Shown piece by piece: positions 25,640 through 34,220 of a DNA stretch of 64,000 bases. The notes under the pieces were generated by a model, which was not told the origin of the DNA, did no database searches, and saw only the letters and a program-made list of their open reading frames with translations. Positions within the stretch are counted from its first letter, which is position 1. Each line of letters starts with the position of its first letter. The position numbers were made by a program, and so were the translations under genes. The stretch covers positions 1,240,001 through 1,304,000 of the forward strand of contig NZ_JAGS01000001.1 in assembly GCF_000526775.1 (NCBI RefSeq). Reading direction: 5' to 3'. This DNA comes from Ruminococcus albus AD2013 (GTDB taxonomy: Bacteria; Bacillota; Clostridia; Oscillospirales; Ruminococcaceae).

Positions 25640-25657
25640 TGTCAAGAGTGTTTTACA
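25640..25657 (-). promoter_or_regulatory. operator/promoter of the XRE-CPBP operon (site 1)
   Basis: On the minus strand TGTAAAACACTCTTGACA, a dyad TGTAAA-N6-TTGACA whose right arm is the -35 hexamer. TATAAT follows after about 16 bases (25618-25623). A repressor bound here would block RNA polymerase directly. Confidence 0.75.
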
Positions 25658-25675
25658 TTTGAGTGTAAAAAAATA

Positions 25676-26356
25676 TCATATAGTTCCGTTCATTAGCATC
25701 ATAAATATAGCAGTTGTATTATTGAACACATGAAGTAGTATCGGGATAGTTGGATTATTCGAGTAAAGAATAATGACACAGTAAACTATGCTTGTAGATA
25801 ATTTCGGCAGATTTATCATAAGCTCCGGTAAAGTTAAAGCGTGCATATGCCAAACCATAAACAAAACAGATGATAAGATAACACATATAATTGAAGGAAG
25901 TTTGGTCCTCAGTTTATCCACAAGAATGAAACGGAAGATCAATTCCTCGGTTATTGGTCCCAATATGCCTGCAGCAGTTACAAACAAAGGCACTGATACC
26001 AGTTTTGCAGCTGAAGAAATGCTGATATCATTCATTCCGTCATAATTAGGATATAGTGCCATAGATGGATAATTGGCCAGGCTAGATAATATCATATCCG
26101 TAATATAAGCTCCTATTGACCATATAATACCATTCGTAAAATGTTCTTTCCATTCAGCTACACCTTTTCTGATTTCTTTCCGAAAAAGATATATACCAAT
26201 AACACCAAGTATGCAATAAGCGATTATCAGACACATTAACGAATAATATCTGTTATGAAAAACCAAAAGACGTATCTTTACAGCAAAAATGAACATTATC
26301 ATGTATGCTGTCACATAAATTGTTTTTATACTTGCCTTGCTTTTATTTTTGACCAT
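25676..26356 (-). CDS. CPBP family intramembrane metalloprotease
   Basis: 226 aa, six or more membrane helices. Catalytic CPBP motifs are ITEELIFRFIL (usual EExxxR), the MVWHMHAL histidine and LLHVFNN. The start at 26356 (MVKNKSKAS) has GAGGAGGAAC. It is an intact relative of the split CPBP gene and shares its operator type, so the two loci are probably coregulated. A role in peptide processing or immunity is inferred from the family. Confidence 0.87.
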   Translation of the reverse strand: MVKNKSKASIKTIYVTAYMIMFIFAVKIRLLVFHNRYYSLMCLIIAYCILGVIGIYLFRKEIRKGVAEWKEHFTNGIIWSIGAYITDMILSSLANYPSMALYPNYDGMNDISISSAAKLVSVPLFVTAAGILGPITEELIFRFILVDKLRTKLPSIICVILSSVLFMVWHMHALTLPELMINLPKLSTSIVYCVIILYSNNPTIPILLHVFNNTTAIFMMLMNGTI

Positions 26357-26381
26357 TTTGTTCCTCCTCATAATCAAAATT

Positions 26382-26399
26382 TGTCAAGAGCTCTTTACA
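26382..26399 (-). promoter_or_regulatory. operator site 2, next to the CPBP RBS
   Basis: Minus strand TGTAAAGAGCTCTTGACA, the same dyad as sites 1 and 3. It sits between the -10 of the CPBP promoter and its start codon. Confidence 0.75.
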
Positions 26400-26407
26400 T
26401 TTTGATT

Positions 26408-26445
26408 ATAGTACGAGTTGCAATAAATGTCAAGAACCTTTTACA
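26408..26445 (-). promoter_or_regulatory. CPBP promoter with operator site 3
   Basis: Minus strand TTGACA within TGTAAAAGGTTCTTGACA (26445-26428), then a 17-bp spacer and TATAAT at about 26410-26405. The operator overlaps the -35 as at site 1. Confidence 0.75.
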
Positions 26446-26583
26446 TTATTTGTGTAAGATTTTCGAATATGCACTTTTTAGTTGGAGTAAATTGTTGATA
26501 ATAACCGAAATTGCATAAAATAAAGAATTTACTTTTAGATCATCATTGATCCTATGTATTTAACGTGGATTTTATATAGCTGT

Positions 26584-26680
26584 GTAAGCGTATAACCCTC
26601 GCATCATAAAAGCAAACAGCCGGGCAGATAACACCCGGCTGTAACATCATATTCTGGCTTTGATTTCTCCATTTCTCTTT
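26584..26680 (-). mobile_element. IS66 right-end relic (97 bp)
   Basis: Reverse complement of 10187-10283 with one or two differences. It contains the inverted repeat, the cagccggg hairpin and the last codons of the 179-aa accessory ORF. The rest of the IS66 copy is gone. Confidence 0.9.
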
Positions 26681-26816
26681 ACCCTTGTTGCAATACACGC
26701 ACAAAATATTGTGCACGAACGAAAAGGGTATTATTTTATCTTTACGATCAAGAACAAATATGCTATAAAACAATCAAAGGAAACACACTGTTACTGATAG
26801 AGCGGAGATGAAACCT

Positions 26817-26933
26817 GTGAGAAGTAAAGATAAGGAACTAATGAAAAAGATTCGAAGTTATGTTGATGAATATGCGCTTGAAAATATTGGCAGAACACCA
26901 AGCACCAGAAAAATAGTGAAAAGTTCAGGATGA
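26817..26933 (+). pseudogene. truncated LexA-like N-terminal helix-turn-helix
   Basis: 38 codons from GTG 26817, starting VRSKDKELMKKIRSYVDEYA and including NIGRTPSTRKIVKSSG. This resembles the winged-helix start of LexA-type repressors (RTPSTREI). It stops before the recognition helix. Probably a relic, though its position just upstream of the sirtuin operon is noted. Confidence 0.55.
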
Positions 26934-27052
26934 GCAAAAGTCCCCTTGTTATATCTTCCTATTTACTTAACGCCTTGCCTAACCGCAAGTATAACGATAC
27001 TTTTTCATTGGGCATTTTCCTGAAATTTGATAAGAGACCGTTGTCCCGCCTA

Positions 27053-27114
27053 TGGCGATTTGGGACTATTTTGTCCCAATTACAATTGACAAGTGCCTCT
27101 GATTATGGTAAGAT
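27053..27114 (+). promoter_or_regulatory. promoter and GGGAC/GTCCC dyad of the HTH-sirtuin operon
   Basis: TTGACA (27086-27091), 17-bp spacer and TAAGAT (27109-27114). Just upstream is the inverted repeat ttgggac-N5-gtcccaa (about 27060-27079), with a further tgtcccg at about 27043. The dyad abuts the -35 box, as expected for a repressor or activator site. Confidence 0.7.
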
Positions 27115-27157
27115 AGGTTCAGAAAAGCAAATACGCCAGAAAACGGGAGGGGATCGA

Positions 27158-28735
27158 ATGAGCACTTCTAACAGCAATCACGGCGCCACGATCAACAAAG
27201 AAGAGATCATTCCGGAAGAATCTTTTCCGGAATGGTTCAAAAGCAAACAACAGTCGCTCACAAATAAAGACGGAAGCAAAATCTCGACCGAAGAAATCGG
27301 GCTGATGATCGGACTGAATTACAGTACGTTCCGCAAGTTCATTTACAATCAGAGAACAACCAAAAAACGGGACTTCATCATTGCGGTCTGTGCTGTGATG
27401 GGATGCGATAGGGACGATACAAATAAAGCTTTGAAACTGTACGGATTTCCAGAGTTGGATGAGTATTATCGAAGAGATGAGATTATATGGGATCTGCTTG
27501 TAGCCAATCCGGGTACTCCGGTTTCTGTTGCGCAAATCAATGAGGCGCTTGACGCAGGGGGATATTCGCCGCTGGACATTCATAATCACAGAAACAAGGA
27601 ACAGACGCAGGATAAACCTCAGGTTCCGTTCAAGCTGGTTCGGCGGCATTTTCAGTGTACGATCGAAGGCATCGGGCGCAGCAGTGATACGGACAGCTTT
27701 CTGGATTTGCTATATGATGTTGACTGCTACTATAATATGCGAACCTGTTTTGAATATCTCAGCGGCGGCAGGCGGTTTGAACTCTGCATACAACATGAAG
27801 AACCGCACAGCGATCTGTCAGAAAATATATGGCAGACCGGCATCCGGAGAAGAATTTGCCCGAAACGCAAAAAATATATCGTATATACCTATCCGACAGA
27901 AGAACAAGAATCGGAACTGTATGAATATGACCGGATTGATGATACCGGCGCATTTCGTGAATGCTTCCTTGAAATCGAAAAAAAGGAACGTGAAGAAAAA
28001 AAGCGGCTTTGTGATACGGTCAATGATACGCGTAATTACGGCAGCCGCATTTCGGCAAAGGTCATTGACAGCGAGCTGCATATTTTCTGCGAGATGTATA
28101 ACAGCGACATACCGGAACTTTCGGAGTATTATCTGATGGATTTCTGCGGCGGTGAATATACGCTGTATGTTCTGAACCAAAGCTGCTTTATGCAGATGGA
28201 TCTCAGTGCAGAAAAATATGAGCAGATTTACGGAAAACAGCCTGCATTCCGGCTGCTGCATATACGAAAAACAATGGATGATGCGTTCTGCACGAAAGCC
28301 GATTTGCTGAATGCCCCTGTGCTTGATCGGTATTCCTCAGAGGAAGAGATCGAGGATTCCGCTTATGAAGCACGCGATATCGGCACCTTTGAGACATACG
28401 GCGAGAATGCAATCACGAAACTGCGGCTCAAAGCCTACAGAAAAATGAAAGCGCAGACAGACGACATGATGAGCAAACTGAAAACAGGAACAGCACATAT
28501 CTGCAATCGTGAATTGCTCTGTGATGCTGCTGACAGGCTGATCGCCGCGTATTTTGGTTTGCCGGATATCGAAAACAATGAAGCCGGATATTCGGCGGCG
28601 CAATTTCAGGATGCTTTTGAGCTCGGTTTGCGCACGGTTGATGAGATCGGAGCATTTTTACAGAAAAACGGCAGCCTGAAAATCAATGAAGTATTATCTT
28701 TACAGGAATCGGAAGGAGCTGAAAGCTATGTATGA
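27158..28735 (+). CDS. HTH-containing protein of unknown function, first gene of the sirtuin operon
   Basis: 525 aa. An XRE-like helix-turn-helix is at about 40-100 (EEIGLMIGLNYSTFRKFIYN). The middle and C-terminal parts are shared with the next gene: SRISAKVIDSELHIFCEMYN plus ELSEYYLMDFCGGEYTLYV, and a coiled basic segment before CNRELL. The start is set by GGGAGGGGATCGA before ATG 27158; the longer frame from 26930 crosses the promoter. No enzyme motif recognised. It may sense a ligand through the shared domain and regulate the operon, which is inference. Confidence 0.75.
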   Translation: MSTSNSNHGATINKEEIIPEESFPEWFKSKQQSLTNKDGSKISTEEIGLMIGLNYSTFRKFIYNQRTTKKRDFIIAVCAVMGCDRDDTNKALKLYGFPELDEYYRRDEIIWDLLVANPGTPVSVAQINEALDAGGYSPLDIHNHRNKEQTQDKPQVPFKLVRRHFQCTIEGIGRSSDTDSFLDLLYDVDCYYNMRTCFEYLSGGRRFELCIQHEEPHSDLSENIWQTGIRRRICPKRKKYIVYTYPTEEQESELYEYDRIDDTGAFRECFLEIEKKEREEKKRLCDTVNDTRNYGSRISAKVIDSELHIFCEMYNSDIPELSEYYLMDFCGGEYTLYVLNQSCFMQMDLSAEKYEQIYGKQPAFRLLHIRKTMDDAFCTKADLLNAPVLDRYSSEEEIEDSAYEARDIGTFETYGENAITKLRLKAYRKMKAQTDDMMSKLKTGTAHICNRELLCDAADRLIAAYFGLPDIENNEAGYSAAQFQDAFELGLRTVDEIGAFLQKNGSLKINEVLSLQESEGAESYV

Positions 28736-29852
28736 GATTCTTAGCCGAAAAAAATGCTGTGTGCTCTATCACTTCAATCAGTTCGATCATCCGGAGCAGA
28801 ATCTATCTCTGCTGTATGATCCGGACAGCATTAGTTTTGATTCAGGATCCCTTACGCTGAACGATGCAGGACAAATCATACGACTCAGGGTTTCACGCAC
28901 AGAAAATTATCACCGTGACCCTCACAGTATCGGATTTGACCGCAGTCATATAGGAATCGAACGGCTGCCGAAAGAGTACCACATTCTGAATGAAAGTGTC
29001 AGGGACAAAAACGGCGTGCATTCGCTGCAGCGGCTTGCACCGGAAGCGGACTGCAAATATCATGAACTCTTTGGTGAATTGGATGCCGCAGATGAAAAAG
29101 AGTTCAGAAGGATATGGGATATTCTGCTGGACAGCCGGAATACCGGCAAACGGATCTCAGCAAAGATCATAGACAATAAGCTGCATATCTTCACTGAAAC
29201 ATATAATTATGATACGCCGGAATTCGGTGAGTATTATCTGATGGATTACTGCGACGGAGTATATATGTTTTCTGTTTCGGACGTCAGCAGATTTATGACG
29301 CTGTATCTGTCGCACAAAGAGTATTTGCATTATTACGGCGAATACAGTGAACCGCATACGCAGCAGTATACATCTTTGGAAGAAATTACGGCATATGAAA
29401 AAGAATATGCCAAAATAAGTCATTATGAACGAGAAATGATAACCCGGCATCGGAGGAATGCATTTCAGCGGATGCAGAATGAAATTGATGACCTGCGCCG
29501 GAAACTGAAAAGAGGAAAGGCGCAAATCCGCAGCAGAGATTTGTTCGGGTTCGGGGAATATGAAATGAAGTTTGTTGCAGCATTCAAGATCATTGAACTT
29601 TACAAGGCGAAAACTGAATTCCGCTGTGAGGAGCTGGAAACACTCCGCTGGGAAGGTATGTGCGTAGGATATTATATGAGATCGAAGAAACGCGCTGAAT
29701 TCCGGCTGTCTGACGGCAGGACCGTGAAGCTCAACCGAAACGATTTGTATAACGGTTATGAACTCGGTCTGATAACGATCGAGGAAATCGGACAGTTTCT
29801 TTTGAAATACGGAAAACTCAGTATTCGTGCGTGCATGAAACAGACAAGCTGA
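28728..29852 (+). CDS. paralog of the upstream protein without the HTH
   Basis: 374 aa. It repeats the shared domain (KRISAKIIDNKLHIFTETYN, FGEYYLMDYCDGVYMFSV at about 140-200), then a helical segment NAFQRMQNEIDDLRRKLKRG. It starts 8 bases inside the upstream gene (AAGGAGCTGAAAGCT before ATG 28728), so translation is coupled. It has no signal peptide and no recognised catalytic residues. The pair looks like an HTH-bearing and an HTH-free version of one scaffold. Confidence 0.75.
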   Translation: MYEILSRKKCCVLYHFNQFDHPEQNLSLLYDPDSISFDSGSLTLNDAGQIIRLRVSRTENYHRDPHSIGFDRSHIGIERLPKEYHILNESVRDKNGVHSLQRLAPEADCKYHELFGELDAADEKEFRRIWDILLDSRNTGKRISAKIIDNKLHIFTETYNYDTPEFGEYYLMDYCDGVYMFSVSDVSRFMTLYLSHKEYLHYYGEYSEPHTQQYTSLEEITAYEKEYAKISHYEREMITRHRRNAFQRMQNEIDDLRRKLKRGKAQIRSRDLFGFGEYEMKFVAAFKIIELYKAKTEFRCEELETLRWEGMCVGYYMRSKKRAEFRLSDGRTVKLNRNDLYNGYELGLITIEEIGQFLLKYGKLSIRACMKQTS

Positions 29853-29870
29853 GCAGAAAGGAGTATTGTA

Positions 29871-30599
29871 ATGGAAATCAACGAAGAAAAAATCGAAGCG
29901 CTGCGCAAAGCAGTTGATAATGCTGAAAACATTGTGTTTTTCGGCGGAGCAGGTGTATCAACGGAAAGCGGACTCCCGGATTTTCGCGGCGAACAGGGAT
30001 TGTATCGCCAAAAATACGGTCTGCCGCCGGAATCCTATTTCAGCCTGCGGCTGCTTAAATACGACCCGGAAGAATTTTTCAAATTCCAACGGAAGCGAAT
30101 TCTGGGCTATGATGTAAAACCCAATGCAGCACACCTGAAGCTGGCTGAATGGGAAAAGCAGGGAAAACTGCGTGCAATAATCACACAGAATATCGACGGG
30201 CTTCATCAGGAAGCGGGCAGTAAAAAAGTGATCGAACTGCACGGCAATATAAAGCACTGCCACTGTATGGTATGTCATAAATCCTATAAAATATCCGCAG
30301 TAATGGAAACAGAAGGCATACCGCGCTGCAAGATATGCCGCGGCATCATCAAGCCAGATGCGGTTTTGTACGGCGAAAAGCTGGATGTACGCCTGCTGGA
30401 AAAAGCAGCGGACCATATCAGAAAGGCGGATATGCTGATCGTCGGCGGCACATCGCTTACAGTCAATCCTGCTGTCAGTCTGGTACATGAATGCAAAGAT
30501 AAACCGCTTGTGATCATCAATCTCGGACTGACTCCCCTGGATGGCCGGGCGAATATCCGGATTTATGATAAAATTGGAAAGGTGTTTTCTGCACTGTAA
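29871..30599 (+). CDS. NAD-dependent protein deacylase, sirtuin (SIR2/CobB type)
   Basis: 242 aa, the standard class III length. Motifs are FFGGAGVSTESGLPDFRG (NAD binding), TQNIDGLHQEAGS, catalytic His in VIELHGN, a zinc site CHCMVC...CKIC, and VGGTSLTVNPA. Sirtuins deacylate lysines using NAD+. It has AAAGGAG before the ATG and lies 18 bases after the preceding gene, so it is the third gene of the operon. Association with two unknown paralogs is unusual and could mean a dedicated substrate, or a defence-type NAD-consuming role; the latter is speculative. Confidence 0.9.
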   Translation: MEINEEKIEALRKAVDNAENIVFFGGAGVSTESGLPDFRGEQGLYRQKYGLPPESYFSLRLLKYDPEEFFKFQRKRILGYDVKPNAAHLKLAEWEKQGKLRAIITQNIDGLHQEAGSKKVIELHGNIKHCHCMVCHKSYKISAVMETEGIPRCKICRGIIKPDAVLYGEKLDVRLLEKAADHIRKADMLIVGGTSLTVNPAVSLVHECKDKPLVIINLGLTPLDGRANIRIYDKIGKVFSAL

Positions 30600-30932
30600 T
30601 TCAAAAGAGGGAGCCGGGTGCGGATTCTCCTAATGGCTATGTCCTTCGTAACGGAATCATAGATGATTTGAAATCCATATAAAGGAACAAGCAATGCTGA
30701 TGATTTCCGACAGACACTCCACTATTAGGAATTATTTTTCTTCGCTCTCCACGAAGGTTCTGTCCTTGGCAAAGGACATTGTACTCCGGAAAATAATTAA
30801 AAATGGTTATCCCCCAAGTATATATAGTTCCGATATGAAACCAATTAATTTGGTGTGTTGGCGGGATAACCATAAAAAGCAATATTCGACTTTATCGGAT
30901 CATTTCATACGGATCAGCTATGCATCGCGAGA
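30600..30932. other. intergenic region with a miniature IS-derived element
   Basis: No credible ORF. It contains the 71-bp element at 30803-30873. There is no clear terminator for the sirtuin operon. Confidence 0.5.
30803..30873. mobile_element. 71-bp MITE-like element with IS1595 ends
   Basis: Starts atggttatccccc and ends ggtgtgttggcgggataaccat, i.e. both tips of the IS1595 copies in this window, around only about 40 unrelated bases. There is no exact flanking duplication, so it is old or degenerate. Confidence 0.7.
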
Positions 30933-31811
30933 TCAGTACGCACTGTTAGACGTCGAATCCTTTCGGTACGCTTTGGGTGATATACCGCACTTGCGCAGAA
31001 ATACTCTGCTGAAATAGCTGCTGTCGGTATAACCGCACCGCTCAGCGATCTCCGCCACAGACAGCTCTGTCTCGCGTAACAGACGGCAGGCGGTATGTAA
31101 ACGCAGTTTTGTTATGTACTGCATCGGACGGCAGCCTGTCGCTTCCTTGAACAACCTCAGAAACTGACGTTCTGAATAATGAGTAAGCGCAGCAAGTTCG
31201 GTAATGGTCATTTCTTCCTGAAAATTTCGTTCGATATACGCAAGGGCAGGCGCAAGCTTTACAATGCCTGCGTCGTTTTCGATGCGGTTCGTATCATACA
31301 TTCGTGAAAGCTCGACAACAAGTCGGATAAATCCCGCGCGAACCATTGTCTGCCAACCTGCCGCCCTGACGGTATATTCGGTATGAAGTGCCGCGATCAT
31401 TTCCTCTATATTAAGCTGTTCATCGGGGAGCAGTTTAAGATAGCTCGTAAAGCCTTTGGTTCTTGACTGCTGTGGTTCAAGAACGAACAGAGCCTGAAAC
31501 CCGGGCGCCCCTGCTATGTCAAAGGAACTCAGATCAAGGAACCTCTTGCGGAACATTATGTTGCATATGTGAAAATCCTGCGGATCATCATAGCCGTGTT
31601 TGATATCCTCGGCGATGACGAAAACGCTTCCTTTCTGAATAGGATATTTCTCACCGTCAACGATATGCACGGCACTCCCCGACAGTACGATCACCAGTTC
31701 GATATAGGAATCGTGGGCGTGCAGATAAAGGGGCTCGTCATGTTCTCCGTACTGTATAAAAAACGGAAAATTTTCATCTTGCGTAAAAGCTTCCAAGGGC
31801 ATACGAAACAT
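30933..31811 (-). CDS. AraC-family transcriptional regulator
   Basis: 292 aa from MFRMPLEAF. An N-terminal cupin ligand-binding domain at about 20-110 has LYLHAHDSYIELVIVLSGSA. Two C-terminal HTHs follow (TITELAALTHYSERQFLRLF and LSVAEIAERCGYTDSSYFSR). The start at 31811 has CAGGTGA 8 bases upstream; the longer frame from 31937 lacks an RBS. Members of this class control sugar or glycoside utilisation, and the divergent neighbour is a GH5 endoglucanase, so that enzyme is a plausible target. Confidence 0.88.
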   Translation of the reverse strand: MFRMPLEAFTQDENFPFFIQYGEHDEPLYLHAHDSYIELVIVLSGSAVHIVDGEKYPIQKGSVFVIAEDIKHGYDDPQDFHICNIMFRKRFLDLSSFDIAGAPGFQALFVLEPQQSRTKGFTSYLKLLPDEQLNIEEMIAALHTEYTVRAAGWQTMVRAGFIRLVVELSRMYDTNRIENDAGIVKLAPALAYIERNFQEEMTITELAALTHYSERQFLRLFKEATGCRPMQYITKLRLHTACRLLRETELSVAEIAERCGYTDSSYFSRVFLRKCGISPKAYRKDSTSNSAY

Positions 31812-32143
31812 AAATATCACCTGATTTTCAATTGGAAGTCTCGTGTCGGTTTTGTCCTGTTTTGTGGCAGTAATTTTCTTGAAATCGGATAAGATAGGTG
31901 CTATTATTACTATAACATAGTTCATAACAAAAATCAACTGTAATGCAATTGTTGTTTATGGTTCTTACTCTGACACATCGAATTATACAACCGTTTAATG
32001 GGTATTAATAGTTAGTGTTATTCTTCCCCACGCATAAGACTGGGGAAGAATACATTCAGGTAAATGTTATTAGTATACAGAATATAGCGGTGTGCTGAAG
32101 GAATATACATATCTGTAAGGAAGAAGAAAACGGAGGGTCTACA

Positions 32144-33655
32144 ATGAAAAGCAAACTGACAGCAGCTTTTCTGTCATGCGTGATGGTATGCAGCATGGCA
32201 GGAAACATTCAGGCAAGTGCTCTGCCGAGTAAAAACGGCACGATGCGAAATGTATCGACAGCGGAGATCGTGGGTGAAATGGGTATCGGCATCAATCTCG
32301 GAAACACGATGGAAGCTTGCGGTGACTGGATAGAAGAAGTAGATACAAAATGGGGCGACGGTGTACTCGAACCAAAGGAATATGAGACCGCATGGGGCAG
32401 CCCGATCATTACAAAGGAAATGATCGAGGGCATGTCAAACGAGTGTTTCGGAGTTGTACGTGTTCCCGTGGCTTGGTCAAATATGATGGATAAGAGCACC
32501 TATACTATCTCCCCTGCTTATACTGCCCGTGTAAAGCAGATAGTTGACTGGGTGATTGACGCAGATATGTATTGCATAATCAATATCCATTATGACAACG
32601 GATGGGTAAACAATTTCCCCTATGATGAAGAAGGCTCCATGAAACGTTATGAGACTATGTGGAAGCAGATCGCTTATGCATTCAAGGATTATGACGATCA
32701 TCTTATATTTGAGTCGCAGAACGAGGAACTTGGCTGGGAGTCTATCTGGAACCCCTGGAGCGGGACGCAGTCGCAGAAAGAAAAGTCCTATGCGCTGTGC
32801 AACCGCATAAATCAGAAATTTGTAGATGTCATCCGTACGTCCGGCGTCAATAATCCCAAGCGCCATCTGCTAATTTCGGGATATAATACCGGTATTGACC
32901 GAACCTGTGATTCGCTGTTCAGGATGCCTTACGACCCTGTGAACCGTATGGCGATATCGGTGCATTATTACACACCTGTGGGCTTTGCTATTCTTGAAGA
33001 CAAGGACGAATCCTGGGCAAAGGCGCGTTCAACATGGGGTACAGACGAGGACTACCGTGAACTTAATGCCAACATGGACATGATGAAGACTAATTTTACA
33101 GACAAGGGTATCCCTGTGATAATCGGCGAGTACGGCTGTCCCACTAAGGGAAAGGAAACAGAGTCGGTCGTTCGTTTCCTGAGTGCTGTATGCAAAGCTG
33201 CATATGACCGTCAGATGTGTCCCGTCCTCTGGGCAACACCGAAGGGCGAAAATGATGGTGAATACGGCGGTCACTATGACAGAAACGCCTGCAGGATCAG
33301 TAACCCCGATCTGAAAAAAGCTTTTGACGAGATCACAGGTTTTAACGGCAAAACTCCCGTTGACCCATCTGCTGAATATCCCGTTGTCAGCAAAGTTGAA
33401 TACAGCGAGAAATATCATCAGATCAGAATTACATGGTCGCCTGTTGAGGGTGCTTCAAATTATGGCATAGCAGTATATCTTGCAGGAAAATGGAGGGTAC
33501 AGACTCAGAACATCCCTGCCTCTGCTACAAGCTATACAACGCCTAAGAATCTAACTCCCGGAAAGAGCTACAAGGTAGCTGTTGCAGCTAAGGCAGGCAG
33601 TGTATGGACTGCAAATGAAGCTATCAGGCACGCTGTAACAGTCACCGTTAAGTAA
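32144..33655 (+). CDS. secreted GH5 endoglucanase with C-terminal CBM37-like module
   Basis: 503 aa. Signal peptide about 1-27. The GH5 barrel is at about 40-400: GIGINLGNTMEACG at its start, RVPVAWSNM, the acid/base Glu in ESQNEELG, and the nucleophile Glu in IIGEYGCP. A C-terminal 90-aa module (about 410-503) has ASNYGIAVYLAGKWRVQ and ends ...AVTVTVK. It hydrolyses beta-1,4-glucan (cellulose, mixed-linkage or xyloglucan). There is no dockerin, so retention would depend on the CBM37-like module. AcGGAGGG precedes the ATG. Confidence 0.93.
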   Translation: MKSKLTAAFLSCVMVCSMAGNIQASALPSKNGTMRNVSTAEIVGEMGIGINLGNTMEACGDWIEEVDTKWGDGVLEPKEYETAWGSPIITKEMIEGMSNECFGVVRVPVAWSNMMDKSTYTISPAYTARVKQIVDWVIDADMYCIINIHYDNGWVNNFPYDEEGSMKRYETMWKQIAYAFKDYDDHLIFESQNEELGWESIWNPWSGTQSQKEKSYALCNRINQKFVDVIRTSGVNNPKRHLLISGYNTGIDRTCDSLFRMPYDPVNRMAISVHYYTPVGFAILEDKDESWAKARSTWGTDEDYRELNANMDMMKTNFTDKGIPVIIGEYGCPTKGKETESVVRFLSAVCKAAYDRQMCPVLWATPKGENDGEYGGHYDRNACRISNPDLKKAFDEITGFNGKTPVDPSAEYPVVSKVEYSEKYHQIRITWSPVEGASNYGIAVYLAGKWRVQTQNIPASATSYTTPKNLTPGKSYKVAVAAKAGSVWTANEAIRHAVTVTVK

Positions 33656-33760
33656 CCGTCATATCAGCATACCTCAAAGTTTTCAATACTATACTATTAT
33701 AAAAGATCTAATCAGAATAGGTATCGCTTTCTTTTCTTCATAGGCGATTCCTTCTCTCAA

Positions 33761-33808
33761 ACAATACTCTCCGACAAATATCCATCTGTCGGAGAGTATT
33801 GTTTTTAT
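33761..33808 (+). terminator. terminator downstream of the GH5 gene
   Basis: 15-bp stem caatactctccgaca/tgtcggagagtattg with a 10-nt loop, then tttttatt. It lies 107 bases after the stop. Confidence 0.8.
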
Positions 33809-34104
33809 TGTAGTAAACGACATACTATATTATCGAACTAATAAAGAACAGTACACCCCCGAATGCTTTTGAAACCGCACGGCTGTATGTTTTTTTAGCG
33901 TTGATTGATTTTTACTGTCAATTACATTAAGCAAGACTTTCGTCCTTACATTTCTAATTCTGATATTAAACCAAATTAATGATGTTTAAACTGGATAATC
34001 AGATTTCATATTACTACTGTTTTCGATTATAGCACTTACCGTTCTTGTGATATCAAACAATCCCAAACTGATATTAGCTGCACTAATTGTACATTATCAT
34101 GTTA
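33809..34104. other. AT-rich intergenic region
   Basis: About 300 bases after the GH5 terminator. I see no ORF or RNA element. The DUF2975 promoter and operators begin at 34105. Confidence 0.4.
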
Positions 34105-34207
34105 TTTAAAGTATTGCTTTAAATACTTATTGACACGCTTTAATTCTTGTGATACAATATACTCACCGGCCGAGGAAAACTTAAAATAATTAAAGTGTTA
34201 CTTTAAA
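34105..34207 (+). promoter_or_regulatory. promoter with two matching operators, DUF2975-XRE operon
   Basis: TTGACA (34130-34135), 17-bp spacer and TACAAT (34153-34158). Palindromes tttaaagtattgctttaaa (34105-34123) and ttaaagtgttactttaaa (34190-34207) flank the promoter, both of form TTAAAG-N5-CTTTAA. The second overlaps the RBS region. They suit autorepression by the XRE protein, perhaps by looping. Confidence 0.8.
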
Positions 34208-34220
34208 AGGAGATGTTGTT

